Positions 1 through 5,875 of a stretch of 6,864 bases of DNA are shown piece by piece. A model generated the notes under the pieces. That model did not search any database and was not told the DNA's origin. It saw only the letters and a program-made list of their open reading frames with translations. The stretch comes from an uncultured bacterium (GTDB lineage: Bacteria > Bacteroidota > Bacteroidia > Bacteroidales > Muribaculaceae), in contig CAMHGU010000121.1 in the NCBI GenBank assembly GCA_946184715.1, positions 1 through 6,864 on the forward strand, in the 5' to 3' direction. The position numbers and the translations under genes are program-made. Each line of letters begins with the position of its first letter. Within the stretch, counting starts at the first letter, position 1.

Positions 1-80
1 GCGGGAAAAGTCAGTGCGTGAGCCACTCCTATTCCGGCAACAACAATAGCAATCACAATCAAAAATGTGCTCTTTTTCAT
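1..80 (-). CDS. N-terminus of an exported or membrane-anchored protein (partial, runs off the window)
   Basis: Reading the minus strand from an ATG at 80-78 gives 26 complete codons with no stop before the window edge. The start is typical of a signal peptide or membrane anchor: two lysines (K2, K3), then a hydrophobic run from F6 to V19, then A20-H21-A22, which fits an AxA signal peptidase I cleavage site. There is no cysteine in the visible part, so a lipoprotein signal is not supported. A TAnnTTTG promoter-like box lies 22 bp upstream at 102-109, and the gene appears to be transcribed separately from pgi because a terminator-like hairpin lies between them. Composition here is AT-rich compared with pgi. 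The mature protein lies outside the window, so no function can be given. That this is a real start is inferred from the signal-like sequence and the promoter box. Confidence 0.65.
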   Translation of the reverse strand, partial: MKKSTFLIVIAIVVAGIGVAHALTFP

Positions 81-101
81 AATGTCAGAATATTCTTTTC
101 C

Positions 102-109
102 CAAATTTA
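102..109 (-). promoter_or_regulatory. Bacteroides-type -7 box (TAAATTTG) for the gene starting at 80
   Basis: The minus strand reads TAAATTTG, a match to the Bacteroides -7 consensus TAnnTTTG. Transcription would start near 95, leaving a leader of about 15 nt before the ATG at 80. I see no TTTG at the expected -33 distance (about 129-133), so the promoter may be weak or depend on an activator. The direct repeats at 153-192 would suit that role. Confidence 0.45.
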
Positions 110-152
110 TTAATTATTTTCCCATCATAGTTTTCTTTGCCTGCGATAATTC

Positions 153-192
153 GGATAGATACCAACGAAAAGTCCATACATACCAACGAAAA
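153..192 (-). repeat. Two direct repeats with 21-bp period upstream of the promoter box (possible operator)
   Basis: On the minus strand TTTTCGTTGGTAT occurs exactly twice, at 192-180 and 171-159. The similarity continues to 19 nt (192-174 and 171-153) with 16 identities; the three differences are all G against C. The 21-bp period is two helical turns, so both copies would face the same side of the DNA. They sit about 50-80 bp upstream of the -7 box at 102-109. That arrangement is common for activator binding sites, but the regulator is unknown and the role is inferred. Confidence 0.5.
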
Positions 193-235
193 TCAAATTT
201 CAGGGCTGGATGGGCATTCGGCTGCGGCAAATACA

Positions 236-272
236 ACGTAGATGTCACCGCGGCGGTCGGTGACATCTACGT
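236..272 (-). terminator. Strong hairpin downstream of pgi, probable transcription terminator
   Basis: Positions 236-250 and 258-272 form a perfect 15-bp inverted repeat around a 7-nt loop (251-257). It begins 26 bp past the pgi stop codon. On the minus strand the stem is followed by TGTATTT, a moderately U-rich tail, whereas the plus-strand side has none. This fits an intrinsic terminator for the lysS-gpsA-pgi transcript. A regulatory or mRNA-stabilising 3' structure is also possible because the tail is not a clean U run. Confidence 0.65.
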
Positions 273-298
273 GAGCATTGATAGTCGAAGCCGAGGGG

Positions 299-1624
299 TC
301 AGAGGCGGGCTTGGATGGCCTTGCTTTCCTCTTCGTAGCCGGGCTTGCAGAGGAGGGCGAACATATTGCGCTTGTAGGCCTCCACGCCGGGCTGGTTGAA
401 GGGGTTGACGTCGAGGATGTAGCCGCTTACGCCGCAAGCCTTCTCGAAGAAGTAGATGAGCTGACCGAGCCAGAACTCGGTGAGGGCGGGCAGGTCAATG
501 GTAAGCACAGGCACGCCGCCGTCAACGTGGGCAAGGATGGTGCCTATGGTAGCCATACGATTCACCTCGTCAACGCGCTTGCCGGCGATGTAGTTGAGGC
601 CGTCGAGGTCGTCGGCATCGGTGGGGATACGTACCTCGTGGCGCTGCTGCCCTACGGTGATGACGGTCTCGAAGATGGTGCGCTCGCCTTCCTGAATCCA
701 CTGGCCCATAGAGTGGAGGTCGGTGGTATCATCGACGGCAGCGGGGAAGATGCCTTTATGCTCCTTGCCTTCGCTCTCGCCGTAGAGCTGTTTCCACCAC
801 TCTGCCAGATAGTGGAGCTTGGGGTTGAAGTTGACGAGAATCTCAATTTTCTTACCGGCCTGATAGAGGGCGTTTCGGGCGATGGCGTAGGTGGCCACGG
901 GCGAGGCGCTGTCCTGCTCCATCTTGGTTGCGCCTTCGAGGAGCGCGCGGATGTCGTAGCCGGCTACGGCGATGGGGAGCAATCCCACGGGAGAGAGCAC
1001 CGAGAAGCGGCCGCCCACGTTGTCGGCAATGACGAAAGTGGTGTAGCCCTCGGCGGTGGCGAGCTTGCGGAGCGCGCCGCGCTGAGCGTCGGTAATAGCC
1101 ACGATGCGCTTGGCGGCCTCGGCCTTGCCTATCTCGGCTTCGAGCTGCTCCTTGAGCAGACGGAAGGCGATGGCCGGTTCGGTGGTGGTGCCCGACTTCG
1201 AAATCACGATGATGCCGAACTGGCGGCCGTGGAGCAGCTCTTGCAGCTCATAGAGGTAGTCCTCGCCTATGTTTTGGCCGGCGAAGAGAATCTTGGGGTT
1301 GCCAACGGTGGCGGGCTTATAGGCTTCAAACTGGTTGCTGAGGGCCTCAATCACGGCCTTGGCGCCGAGATAGCTACCGCCTATACCCACACACACCACA
1401 TATTCGCAGCTTTGGCGCAGGCGCGCTGCGGCGGCCTCGATGTCGGCCACGAGAGCCTCGTCGGTGGCCGAAGGCAGGTGGAGCCAGCCCAGGAAGTCGT
1501 TGCCGGCGCCGGTGCCGCTATGCAGCTTCTCGGCTGCCGCGGCAGCGCAGGGTTCAAGGGCTTTAAGTTGCGACTCGCTCACGGTGGCGAGTACGTTCTT
1601 TACGTTTACTTTGATTGCGTTCAT
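299..1624 (-). CDS. pgi: Glucose-6-phosphate isomerase
   Basis: This cytoplasmic enzyme interconverts glucose 6-phosphate and fructose 6-phosphate in glycolysis and gluconeogenesis. At 441 residues it matches the short bacterial form rather than the 550-residue E. coli/animal type. Visible family motifs, in order: GIGGSYLGAKA (80-90), which starts the first sugar-isomerase (SIS) domain; the phosphate-binding ISKSGTTTEP (141-150); the signature DNVGGRFSVLSPVGLLP (201-217) with R206; ESEGK (283-287) with the likely catalytic base E283; TDLHS with H304; and the C-terminal signature NPFNQPGVEAYK (407-418) with K418. All expected catalytic residues are present. It is the third gene of the lysS operon, starting 29 bp after gpsA; the ATG at 1624 is preceded by A/T-rich sequence without a Shine-Dalgarno, normal for Bacteroidota. 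A hairpin at 236-272 probably ends the transcript. Confidence 0.97.
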   Translation of the reverse strand: MNAIKVNVKNVLATVSESQLKALEPCAAAAAEKLHSGTGAGNDFLGWLHLPSATDEALVADIEAAAARLRQSCEYVVCVGIGGSYLGAKAVIEALSNQFEAYKPATVGNPKILFAGQNIGEDYLYELQELLHGRQFGIIVISKSGTTTEPAIAFRLLKEQLEAEIGKAEAAKRIVAITDAQRGALRKLATAEGYTTFVIADNVGGRFSVLSPVGLLPIAVAGYDIRALLEGATKMEQDSASPVATYAIARNALYQAGKKIEILVNFNPKLHYLAEWWKQLYGESEGKEHKGIFPAAVDDTTDLHSMGQWIQEGERTIFETVITVGQQRHEVRIPTDADDLDGLNYIAGKRVDEVNRMATIGTILAHVDGGVPVLTIDLPALTEFWLGQLIYFFEKACGVSGYILDVNPFNQPGVEAYKRNMFALLCKPGYEEESKAIQARL

Positions 1625-1653
1625 TATCGTATCGTTGTTTTATAGAATTTCTT

Positions 1654-2649
1654 TTATATAAAGCGCTCGGCTATAGAGGATATTGCTTTCTCGGGCCGCA
1701 TCTTGCAGTAGAGAATGTCGTAGATGCGGTCGAGGATAGGCATCTCCACTTTGTAGCGCTGATTAATCTCGTAGATGCACTTGGTGCCGTAGTATCCTTC
1801 GGCCACCATCTCCATCTCCATCTTGGCGGCCGACACCGAGTAGCCACGGCCTATCATAGCGCCGAAGTTGTGATTGCGGGAGAATCGGGAGTAGGAGGTG
1901 ACGAGCAGGTCGCCCAGGTAAACCGAGTCGCAAATGTTGCGTCCGGGCAGAGGAGCTACGGCATCGACGAAGCGTTGCATCTCGCGGATAGCGTTGCTTA
2001 CGAGCATCGCCGTGAAGTTGTCGCCGCTCTTGAGACCGTGGGTGATGCCTGAGGCTATGGCATATACGTTCTTGAGCACCGCGGCGTATTCGATGCCGTC
2101 AACGTCGGAGGCGATGATAGTGCGCAGCGCTTTTCCCTCCACCTGGCGGGCGAAGGCCTCGGCCATAGCTGCGTCGGGGCAACCTATGGTGAGGTAGGAG
2201 AGGCGCTCGAGCGCCACTTCCTCGGCGTGGCAGGGACCGCCTATCACAGCCATCCGCTCGGGCTTCACGCCGAAGCGCTTGCTCAGGTAGCGGGTCACGA
2301 TCTCATTGTCGTCGGGCACAATGCCTTTGACGGCGCTCACCACCTGCTTGCCGCTGATGTCGGCCGTCAGGCGGTCGAGATGCGACTTGATGTAGGGCGA
2401 CGGAGTGACGATGAGCAAAGTGTCGGCCTCGGCGGCGGCCTCGTTGATGTCGGCCGTGAACCGTATTCGCGCCGTGTCGAAAGCTATGTCGCTCAGATAC
2501 ACCGGGTTGTGACCCAGGCGGCGGAAGTCGTCGATGCGGTCCTGCCGGCGCATATACCATATTATCTCCTTGCCGTCGTTCATCAGGAGCTTAGCCAGAG
2601 CCGTAGCCCAGCTGCCTCCTCCCATCACCGCTATTTTACCTATATCCAT
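1654..2649 (-). CDS. gpsA: Glycerol-3-phosphate dehydrogenase [NAD(P)+]
   Basis: This cytoplasmic enzyme reduces dihydroxyacetone phosphate to sn-glycerol 3-phosphate, the backbone for phospholipid synthesis. The 331-residue length is standard. The N-terminal Rossmann fold shows the dinucleotide-binding loop VMGGGSWATALA (8-19); alanine stands where many homologues have glycine after the tryptophan (GxGSWG), which should be tolerated. Then come VTPSPYI (81-87), SAVKGI (105-110, K108) and GGPCHAEEVA (137-146). The C-terminal substrate domain has VLKNVYAIASG (191-201) with the catalytic lysine K193, GDLLVTSYSRFSRNHNFG (246-263) with the SRN substrate motif, and VAEGYYGTK (282-290). It is the middle gene of the operon, 18 bp after lysS and 29 bp before pgi. 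DHAP comes from glycolysis, so pairing it with pgi is metabolically sensible. No truncation or frameshift is seen. Confidence 0.97.
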   Translation of the reverse strand: MDIGKIAVMGGGSWATALAKLLMNDGKEIIWYMRRQDRIDDFRRLGHNPVYLSDIAFDTARIRFTADINEAAAEADTLLIVTPSPYIKSHLDRLTADISGKQVVSAVKGIVPDDNEIVTRYLSKRFGVKPERMAVIGGPCHAEEVALERLSYLTIGCPDAAMAEAFARQVEGKALRTIIASDVDGIEYAAVLKNVYAIASGITHGLKSGDNFTAMLVSNAIREMQRFVDAVAPLPGRNICDSVYLGDLLVTSYSRFSRNHNFGAMIGRGYSVSAAKMEMEMVAEGYYGTKCIYEINQRYKVEMPILDRIYDILYCKMRPEKAISSIAERFI

Positions 2650-2667
2650 AGTGAAAGGGTATGATAG

Positions 2668-4398
2668 TTACTGCTCCGAGGTGCTGAGCCACTGCTTCAC
2701 ATCGTCCTGCGAGGGGTTGGTGAGGCCGAGCTTATTCTTCTTGTTGTAGCCGCACAGCTCTTGGTGGAGCTTGCCGGGTGCTGCGGCCTGCATAGCCTCC
2801 ACGGTGAGATAACCCACCTTCTGGAGCACCTCCACCCACTCTTCGGGCACGCCTACGGCGGTGAACGCCTCGGGCTTGTCGCGCTTGGCCACCTTCTCGG
2901 GGCGCATCTGCGGGAAGAGAAGCACCTCCTGAATGGTGGTTTGGCCGGTCATAAGCATAGTCAGACGGTCCATACCGATGCCGATGCCTGCCGTGGGCGG
3001 CATACCGTACTCGAGGGCGCGGAGGAAGTCCTGGTCGATAAACATCGCCTCGTCGTCGCCTTTCTCCGAGAGGCGCAGCTGCTCCTGGAAGCGCTCGCGC
3101 TGGTCGATGGGGTCGTTGAGCTCGCTATAGGCGTTGCACAGCTCTTTGCCGTTGACCATCAGCTCAAAGCGCTCGGTAAGCTCCGGATTGCGGCGATGAC
3201 GCTTGGTGAGCGGCGACATCTCGATGGGATAGTCGGTGATAAACGTGGGCTGGATGTAGTGGCCTTCGCATTTCTCGCCGAAAATCTCGTCGATGAGCTT
3301 ACCCTTGCCCATAGTGTCGTCGACCTCGATGCCAAGCTGCTTGCACACCTCGCGCAGCTGCTGCTCGTCCATTCCGGTGATGTCGATGCCGGTGTGCTCC
3401 TTGATGGCATCGGTCATCGTGATGCGCTTATACGGAGCCTTAAACGACACCACGTTGTCGCCTATCTTCACCTCGGTGGAGCCGTTGGTGTCGAGGGATA
3501 TCTTCTCGAGCATCTGCTCGGTGAAGGTCATCAGCCAGTTATAGTCTTTGTAGCTTACGTACATCTCCATCACGGTAAACTCCGGATTGTGTGTACGGTC
3601 CATTCCCTCGTTGCGGAAGTCGCGTGAGAACTCATACACGCCTTCAAAGCCGCCCACTATCAATCGCTTGAGATACAGCTCATTGGCAATACGCAGATAG
3701 AGCGGAATGTCGAGCGCGTTGTGATGGGTGATAAACGGACGCGCGGCGGCGCCACCGGGTATCGGCTGCAGCACCGGAGTATCCACCTCGATATAGCCGT
3801 GAGCGTTGATAAACTCGCGCATAGAGTTAAACACGCGGGTGCGCTTGAGGAAAATCTCCTTCACTCCATCGTTGACCACAAGGTCCACATAGCGCTGGCG
3901 ATAGCGCAGCTCGGGGTCGGAGAAGGCGTCATATACCACGCCGTCCTTCATCTTCACTATCGGGAGCGGACGCAGCGACTTGCTCAGCACCGTCAGCGTC
4001 GCGGCGTGAACCGAAATCTCGCCCGTCTGCGTGCGGAACACATAACCGCCTATGCCCACAAAGTCGCCTATATCGAGCAACTTCTTGAACACCACGTTGT
4101 AAAGATCCTTATTCTCGTCGGGGCAAAGGTCGTCGCGGCTGACGTACACCTGAATCCTTCCGTGCGAATCCTGCAGCTCCATAAATGAGGCTTTGCCCAT
4201 AATGCGACGGCTCATAATGCGACCGGCGATTGTGACTTCGCGGCGCGGTGCTTCATCGCTGAAGGTGCTCTTAATCTCATCACTATAGGCCGTCACCACA
4301 TATTCGGCGGCAGGGTAGGGGTCAATGCCCATACGGCGCAGCTCGGCCAGACTGTTACGGCGGATTATCTCTTGTTCGCTTAATTCGAGGTTCGACAT
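2668..4398 (-). CDS. lysS: Lysyl-tRNA synthetase, class II, with C-terminal extension
   Basis: This cytoplasmic enzyme charges tRNA-Lys with lysine using ATP. Domains: an N-terminal OB-fold anticodon-binding domain (about 55-140, VTIAGRIMSRRIMGKASFME at 55-74), then the class II catalytic core. Motif 1 lies near 188-213 (TRVFNSMREFINAHGYIEVD, then TPVLQ and the PIPGGAAARPF loop); motif 2 is FSRDFRNEGMDRTHNPEFT (257-275) with R262 and E264; motif 3 is GIGIGMDRL (471-479) with R478, followed by IQEVLLFPQMRPE. Ordinary LysRS ends soon after motif 3, near 500 residues. This one is 576 residues, with about 75 more, including a segment (516-560) that looks like a small helical, helix-hairpin-helix-like domain. 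To my knowledge such a tail is usual in Bacteroidales LysRS, so it is not a fusion error. It is the first gene of the lysS-gpsA-pgi operon, with a near-consensus promoter at 4466-4497. Confidence 0.97.
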   Translation of the reverse strand: MSNLELSEQEIIRRNSLAELRRMGIDPYPAAEYVVTAYSDEIKSTFSDEAPRREVTIAGRIMSRRIMGKASFMELQDSHGRIQVYVSRDDLCPDENKDLYNVVFKKLLDIGDFVGIGGYVFRTQTGEISVHAATLTVLSKSLRPLPIVKMKDGVVYDAFSDPELRYRQRYVDLVVNDGVKEIFLKRTRVFNSMREFINAHGYIEVDTPVLQPIPGGAAARPFITHHNALDIPLYLRIANELYLKRLIVGGFEGVYEFSRDFRNEGMDRTHNPEFTVMEMYVSYKDYNWLMTFTEQMLEKISLDTNGSTEVKIGDNVVSFKAPYKRITMTDAIKEHTGIDITGMDEQQLREVCKQLGIEVDDTMGKGKLIDEIFGEKCEGHYIQPTFITDYPIEMSPLTKRHRRNPELTERFELMVNGKELCNAYSELNDPIDQRERFQEQLRLSEKGDDEAMFIDQDFLRALEYGMPPTAGIGIGMDRLTMLMTGQTTIQEVLLFPQMRPEKVAKRDKPEAFTAVGVPEEWVEVLQKVGYLTVEAMQAAAPGKLHQELCGYNKKNKLGLTNPSQDDVKQWLSTSEQ

Positions 4399-4465
4399 AT
4401 CTATATATTACGGATGTAAGGTTAATATTCCATATCAAAATAGCCCTCTACGGCTTTTCCGACCT

Positions 4466-4497
4466 CAAAATTACTCATTTATTCCCGTTCTGCCAAA
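4466..4497 (-). promoter_or_regulatory. Near-consensus Bacteroides promoter for lysS-gpsA-pgi
   Basis: The minus strand has TTTG at 4497-4494, a 20-bp spacer, and TAATTTTG at 4473-4466. This matches the Bacteroides primary sigma consensus TTTG-(19 to 21)-TAnnTTTG in both boxes and in spacing. Transcription would start near 4459, giving a leader of about 60 nt before the lysS ATG at 4398. It is the best promoter match in the window. Confidence 0.75.
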
Positions 4498-4515
4498 TAC
4501 TGCCGCTGATAGCCG

Positions 4516-4815
4516 GTGAATTATAGAGGACATAGAAGCTACGGCACCGGTCGAGAAACCCCGCGCAAGTCGAGCGCAGAGGGGGAGCTTGCTCACACCT
4601 CTGCCGAGGCGCAGCCGGGGTTGCGGTCACGAAACCCTCGTGGCAACTCCGGCGATCTCGGCCGCACCAAAAAGCGCAAACGCCGCAAGTGGTTCAGCCG
4701 AAAGTATTATGCCTCAGTGATGCGAATCAAGGAGTTCTATGAGGATAACATCGGCAAGACTTTCACAGGCATTTTGAGCAACGCCCTCAATAAAAATTTC
4801 GGACGAAATCACTAA
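4516..4815 (+). CDS. Small, strongly basic hypothetical protein
   Basis: I do not recognise this 99-residue product. The start is a GTG at 4516; an in-frame stop lies two codons upstream (4510-4512), and the next in-frame ATG is residue 69, so GTG is the only long start. It has two parts. Residues 1-50 are rich in Arg, Gly and Ser and look disordered; codons 14-36 lie within a 66-bp palindrome. Residues 51-99 look like real coding sequence: a basic patch TKKRKRRKWF (51-60), then a likely amphipathic helical segment with aromatic and charged residues (RIKEFYEDNIGKTFTGILSN, 70-89), with G/C-ending codons common, as in the neighbouring core genes. The stop codon runs directly into a terminator (4816-4842), which supports transcription of this strand. 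It diverges from lysS. I see no good promoter box on the plus strand. The basic patch suggests nucleic-acid or ribosome binding, which is speculation. The palindromic first half may be a later insertion. Confidence 0.5.
   Translation: MNYRGHRSYGTGRETPRKSSAEGELAHTSAEAQPGLRSRNPRGNSGDLGRTKKRKRRKWFSRKYYASVMRIKEFYEDNIGKTFTGILSNALNKNFGRNH
4557..4622. repeat. 66-bp concentric palindrome (possible REP- or MITE-like element)
   Basis: Three nested inverted-repeat arms share one centre at 4589-4590: AACCCCG 4557-4563 with CGGGGTT 4616-4622; GCAGAGG 4576-4582 with CCTCTGC 4598-4604; and GAGC 4585-4588 with GCTC 4591-4594. The arms are perfect, with mismatched internal loops between them. The whole element is GC-rich and lies inside the first half of the small plus-strand gene. 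It could fold as a long stem in RNA or extrude as a cruciform. There is no U-run after it, so it is not a simple terminator. Confidence 0.6.
4628..4642. repeat. Short hairpin (CACGA / TCGTG) next to the palindrome
   Basis: CACGA at 4628-4632 pairs with TCGTG at 4638-4642 around a 5-nt loop. The surrounding bases 4625-4649 also resemble 4549-4571 (shared GGTC, GAAACCC and CAA blocks, about 18 matches with two small gaps), so this may be a degraded partial copy of the palindrome's left flank. The match is modest. Confidence 0.3.
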
Positions 4816-4842
4816 AAAAGCGAAGCCAGTGGCCTCGCTTTT
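4816..4842. terminator. Bidirectional intrinsic terminator between the small gene and crcB
   Basis: AAAAGCGAAGCC (4816-4827) pairs with GGCCTCGCTTTT (4831-4842) around a 3-nt loop; there is a single A-C mismatch. On the plus strand the stem ends in TTTT followed by CTATT; on the minus strand it ends in six T (complement of 4819-4814). It lies immediately after the small gene's TAA (4813-4815) and 19 bp beyond the crcB stop, so it can end both converging transcripts. Confidence 0.85.
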
Positions 4843-4861
4843 CTATTCGCTAAATAGGAAT

Positions 4862-5230
4862 TTACTTGGTTGTATAATATCCCAATGCTACTGCCATAAT
4901 ACCTAACATCATACTTCCTATTGCATAGAGCGAAAATAAGATGTAGCTATCAGCCTGTAGCATGGTCAGCCCTTCTTTTGAGAATGTGGAGAAGGTTGTG
5001 AACCCACCACAAAAACCTACCATGAGGAACAACGAGAAAGATGGAGAGACGTTTTGGAAACGGCTCGTCACTCCCCACAGGATTCCAATGAGGAGACAAC
5101 CCGCTATATTAACCGTAAAAGTTCCCCATGGGAATCCATTGCGTGCCTGAGTCATGGCGAGTGATATCAGGTATCGGCAAATACCACCTATACCACTACC
5201 TATTCCAACTAATATGATATCTTTTATCAT
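4862..5230 (-). CDS. crcB: Fluoride ion channel FluC/CrcB
   Basis: This small inner-membrane protein exports fluoride as a dual-topology homodimer. At 122 residues it has the normal length with four hydrophobic segments (about 4-26, 36-54, 64-84, 95-118). Family motifs are intact: GIGGICRY (13-20, R19), WGTFTVNIAG (35-44) with N41, and GFCGGFTTFSTFS (72-84), which carries the two pore-lining phenylalanines F80 and F83 and the polar TTFST track. Its GC content is about 43% by hand count, against about 60% in the adjoining wbqC stretch I counted, with many ATA, TTA, GGT and GGA codons, suggesting acquisition by transfer. It has its own TAnnTTTG box at 5266-5273 and a terminator at 4816-4842, so it reads as a self-contained unit. 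No fluoride riboswitch is visible: the predicted leader, about 30 nt, is too short. Confidence 0.96.
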   Translation of the reverse strand: MIKDIILVGIGSGIGGICRYLISLAMTQARNGFPWGTFTVNIAGCLLIGILWGVTSRFQNVSPSFSLFLMVGFCGGFTTFSTFSKEGLTMLQADSYILFSLYAIGSMMLGIMAVALGYYTTK

Positions 5231-5265
5231 GCGATATATTCCGATTTATCGTTATAATTACGCTG

Positions 5266-5273
5266 CAAAGGTA
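5266..5273 (-). promoter_or_regulatory. Bacteroides-type -7 box (TACCTTTG) for crcB
   Basis: The minus strand reads TACCTTTG followed by CAG, an exact match to TAnnTTTG. It lies 35 bp upstream of the crcB ATG and just 15 bp after the wbqC stop codon. Transcription would start near 5259, giving a leader of about 30 nt. I see no TTTG or TTG at the usual -33 distance, so only half of the promoter is supported. Confidence 0.55.
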
Positions 5274-5288
5274 CGATTATTTTCCTTC

Positions 5289-5873
5289 TCAGCGCGCCAT
5301 CAGGCGGAGGGTGTTGATAGCCATCGGGCCTTCGCAGAAGGCGAGGTCGAAGATGCTCATCGCCTCCACGAAGCCGAAGCGCTGCCTCCACACTTGCCAA
5401 TAGGGCACCGCGGCCACATCGCTGAGCGATGGCTGCGTGCACTCGTCGCTGCTCTCCTCTATTGTAATAGGCAGCTGCATAAACTCTATCATCAGCCGCA
5501 TCATCGCCACATCGAAATGGGCTACCTTGCCCAGCGGCGCGTCGATTAGCGCGTAGAGCTTATCGGCAATGTGCTCGAAATAGGGCGAGCGGCCATAGGC
5601 CGAGAAGAAGGCACCGCGATGCAGCCGCTGCCAGTTGCCGTGACCCGACATCGCCACGTCGCTGAGCGCTCGCGTGTCCTTACATAGCGGAATGGTGAGA
5701 GTGAGCGGCCCGTTGGCCGAGAGGATGCGGCAGCGGTTGAGATGCCACCCGGCATCAGCCACATTGCCGCCGGTGCATATCACAGCTTTGCCGGCCTGCA
5801 GCATCAGCGCATAGGCCTGCACCGGCCCGCCATAGAATGGTGGCAGCCTCAGCTCATCACCACCGGCAGCCAT
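5289..5873 (-). CDS. WbqC-like family protein
   Basis: This 194-residue cytoplasmic-looking protein has no signal peptide or membrane segment. It resembles the WbqC-like family (Pfam PF08889), named after a protein in an Aeromonas O-antigen cluster; the biochemical role is not established, though a part in surface-glycan synthesis is often assumed. Landmarks that fit the family: PPFYGGPVQAYALMLQAG (11-28), LNRCRILSANGPLTLTIPL (45-63), HGNWQRLHRGAFFSAYGRSPYFE (78-100, the WxxxHxxAxxxAYxxSPyFe pattern), and YWQVWRQRFGFVEAMSIFDL near the end (158-177). The ATG at 5873 comes just 2 bp after the lepB stop, so the two genes are almost certainly co-transcribed. A WbqC-like gene after lepB is an arrangement I associate with Bacteroidales. 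The family call rests on motif memory, not a database search. Confidence 0.85.
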   Translation of the reverse strand: MAAGGDELRLPPFYGGPVQAYALMLQAGKAVICTGGNVADAGWHLNRCRILSANGPLTLTIPLCKDTRALSDVAMSGHGNWQRLHRGAFFSAYGRSPYFEHIADKLYALIDAPLGKVAHFDVAMMRLMIEFMQLPITIEESSDECTQPSLSDVAAVPYWQVWRQRFGFVEAMSIFDLAFCEGPMAINTLRLMAR

Positions 5874-5875
5874 AA

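Noticed and set aside
67..399. Plus-strand open frame across the intergenic region into the end of pgi
   Set aside because: It crosses the direct repeats and the terminator hairpin, and ends in sequence antisense to pgi. It has no promoter, and its composition changes abruptly along its length.
278..1645. Very long open frame on the plus strand, antisense to the whole of pgi
   Set aside because: It mirrors pgi codon by codon in a GC-rich gene, where antisense frames stay open by chance. Its translation shows Val/Gly/Ala/Glu/Leu-rich sequence without any domain, while the minus strand encodes an intact, motif-complete isomerase.
2761..3627. Long plus-strand open frame antisense to lysS
   Set aside because: A Leu/His/Val/Ala-rich mirror of the LysRS coding sequence with no recognisable motifs. 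The same applies to 2227-2664 over gpsA and 3721-4188 over lysS.
4442..4455. Small hairpin (AGCC / GGCT) in the lysS leader followed by TTTT, considered as an attenuator
   Set aside because: The stem is just 4 bp and lies almost at the predicted transcription start. It is too weak to call, with no alternative pairing visible.
4516..4680. Structured GC-rich segment considered as a tRNA or other known RNA gene
   Set aside because: There is no cloverleaf, T-loop consensus or CCA-type end, and the pairing is a single concentric palindrome plus a small hairpin.
5231..5265. Possible fluoride riboswitch upstream of crcB
   Set aside because: The leader predicted from the -7 box is only about 30 nt, too short for the fluoride aptamer, and I cannot find its conserved core.
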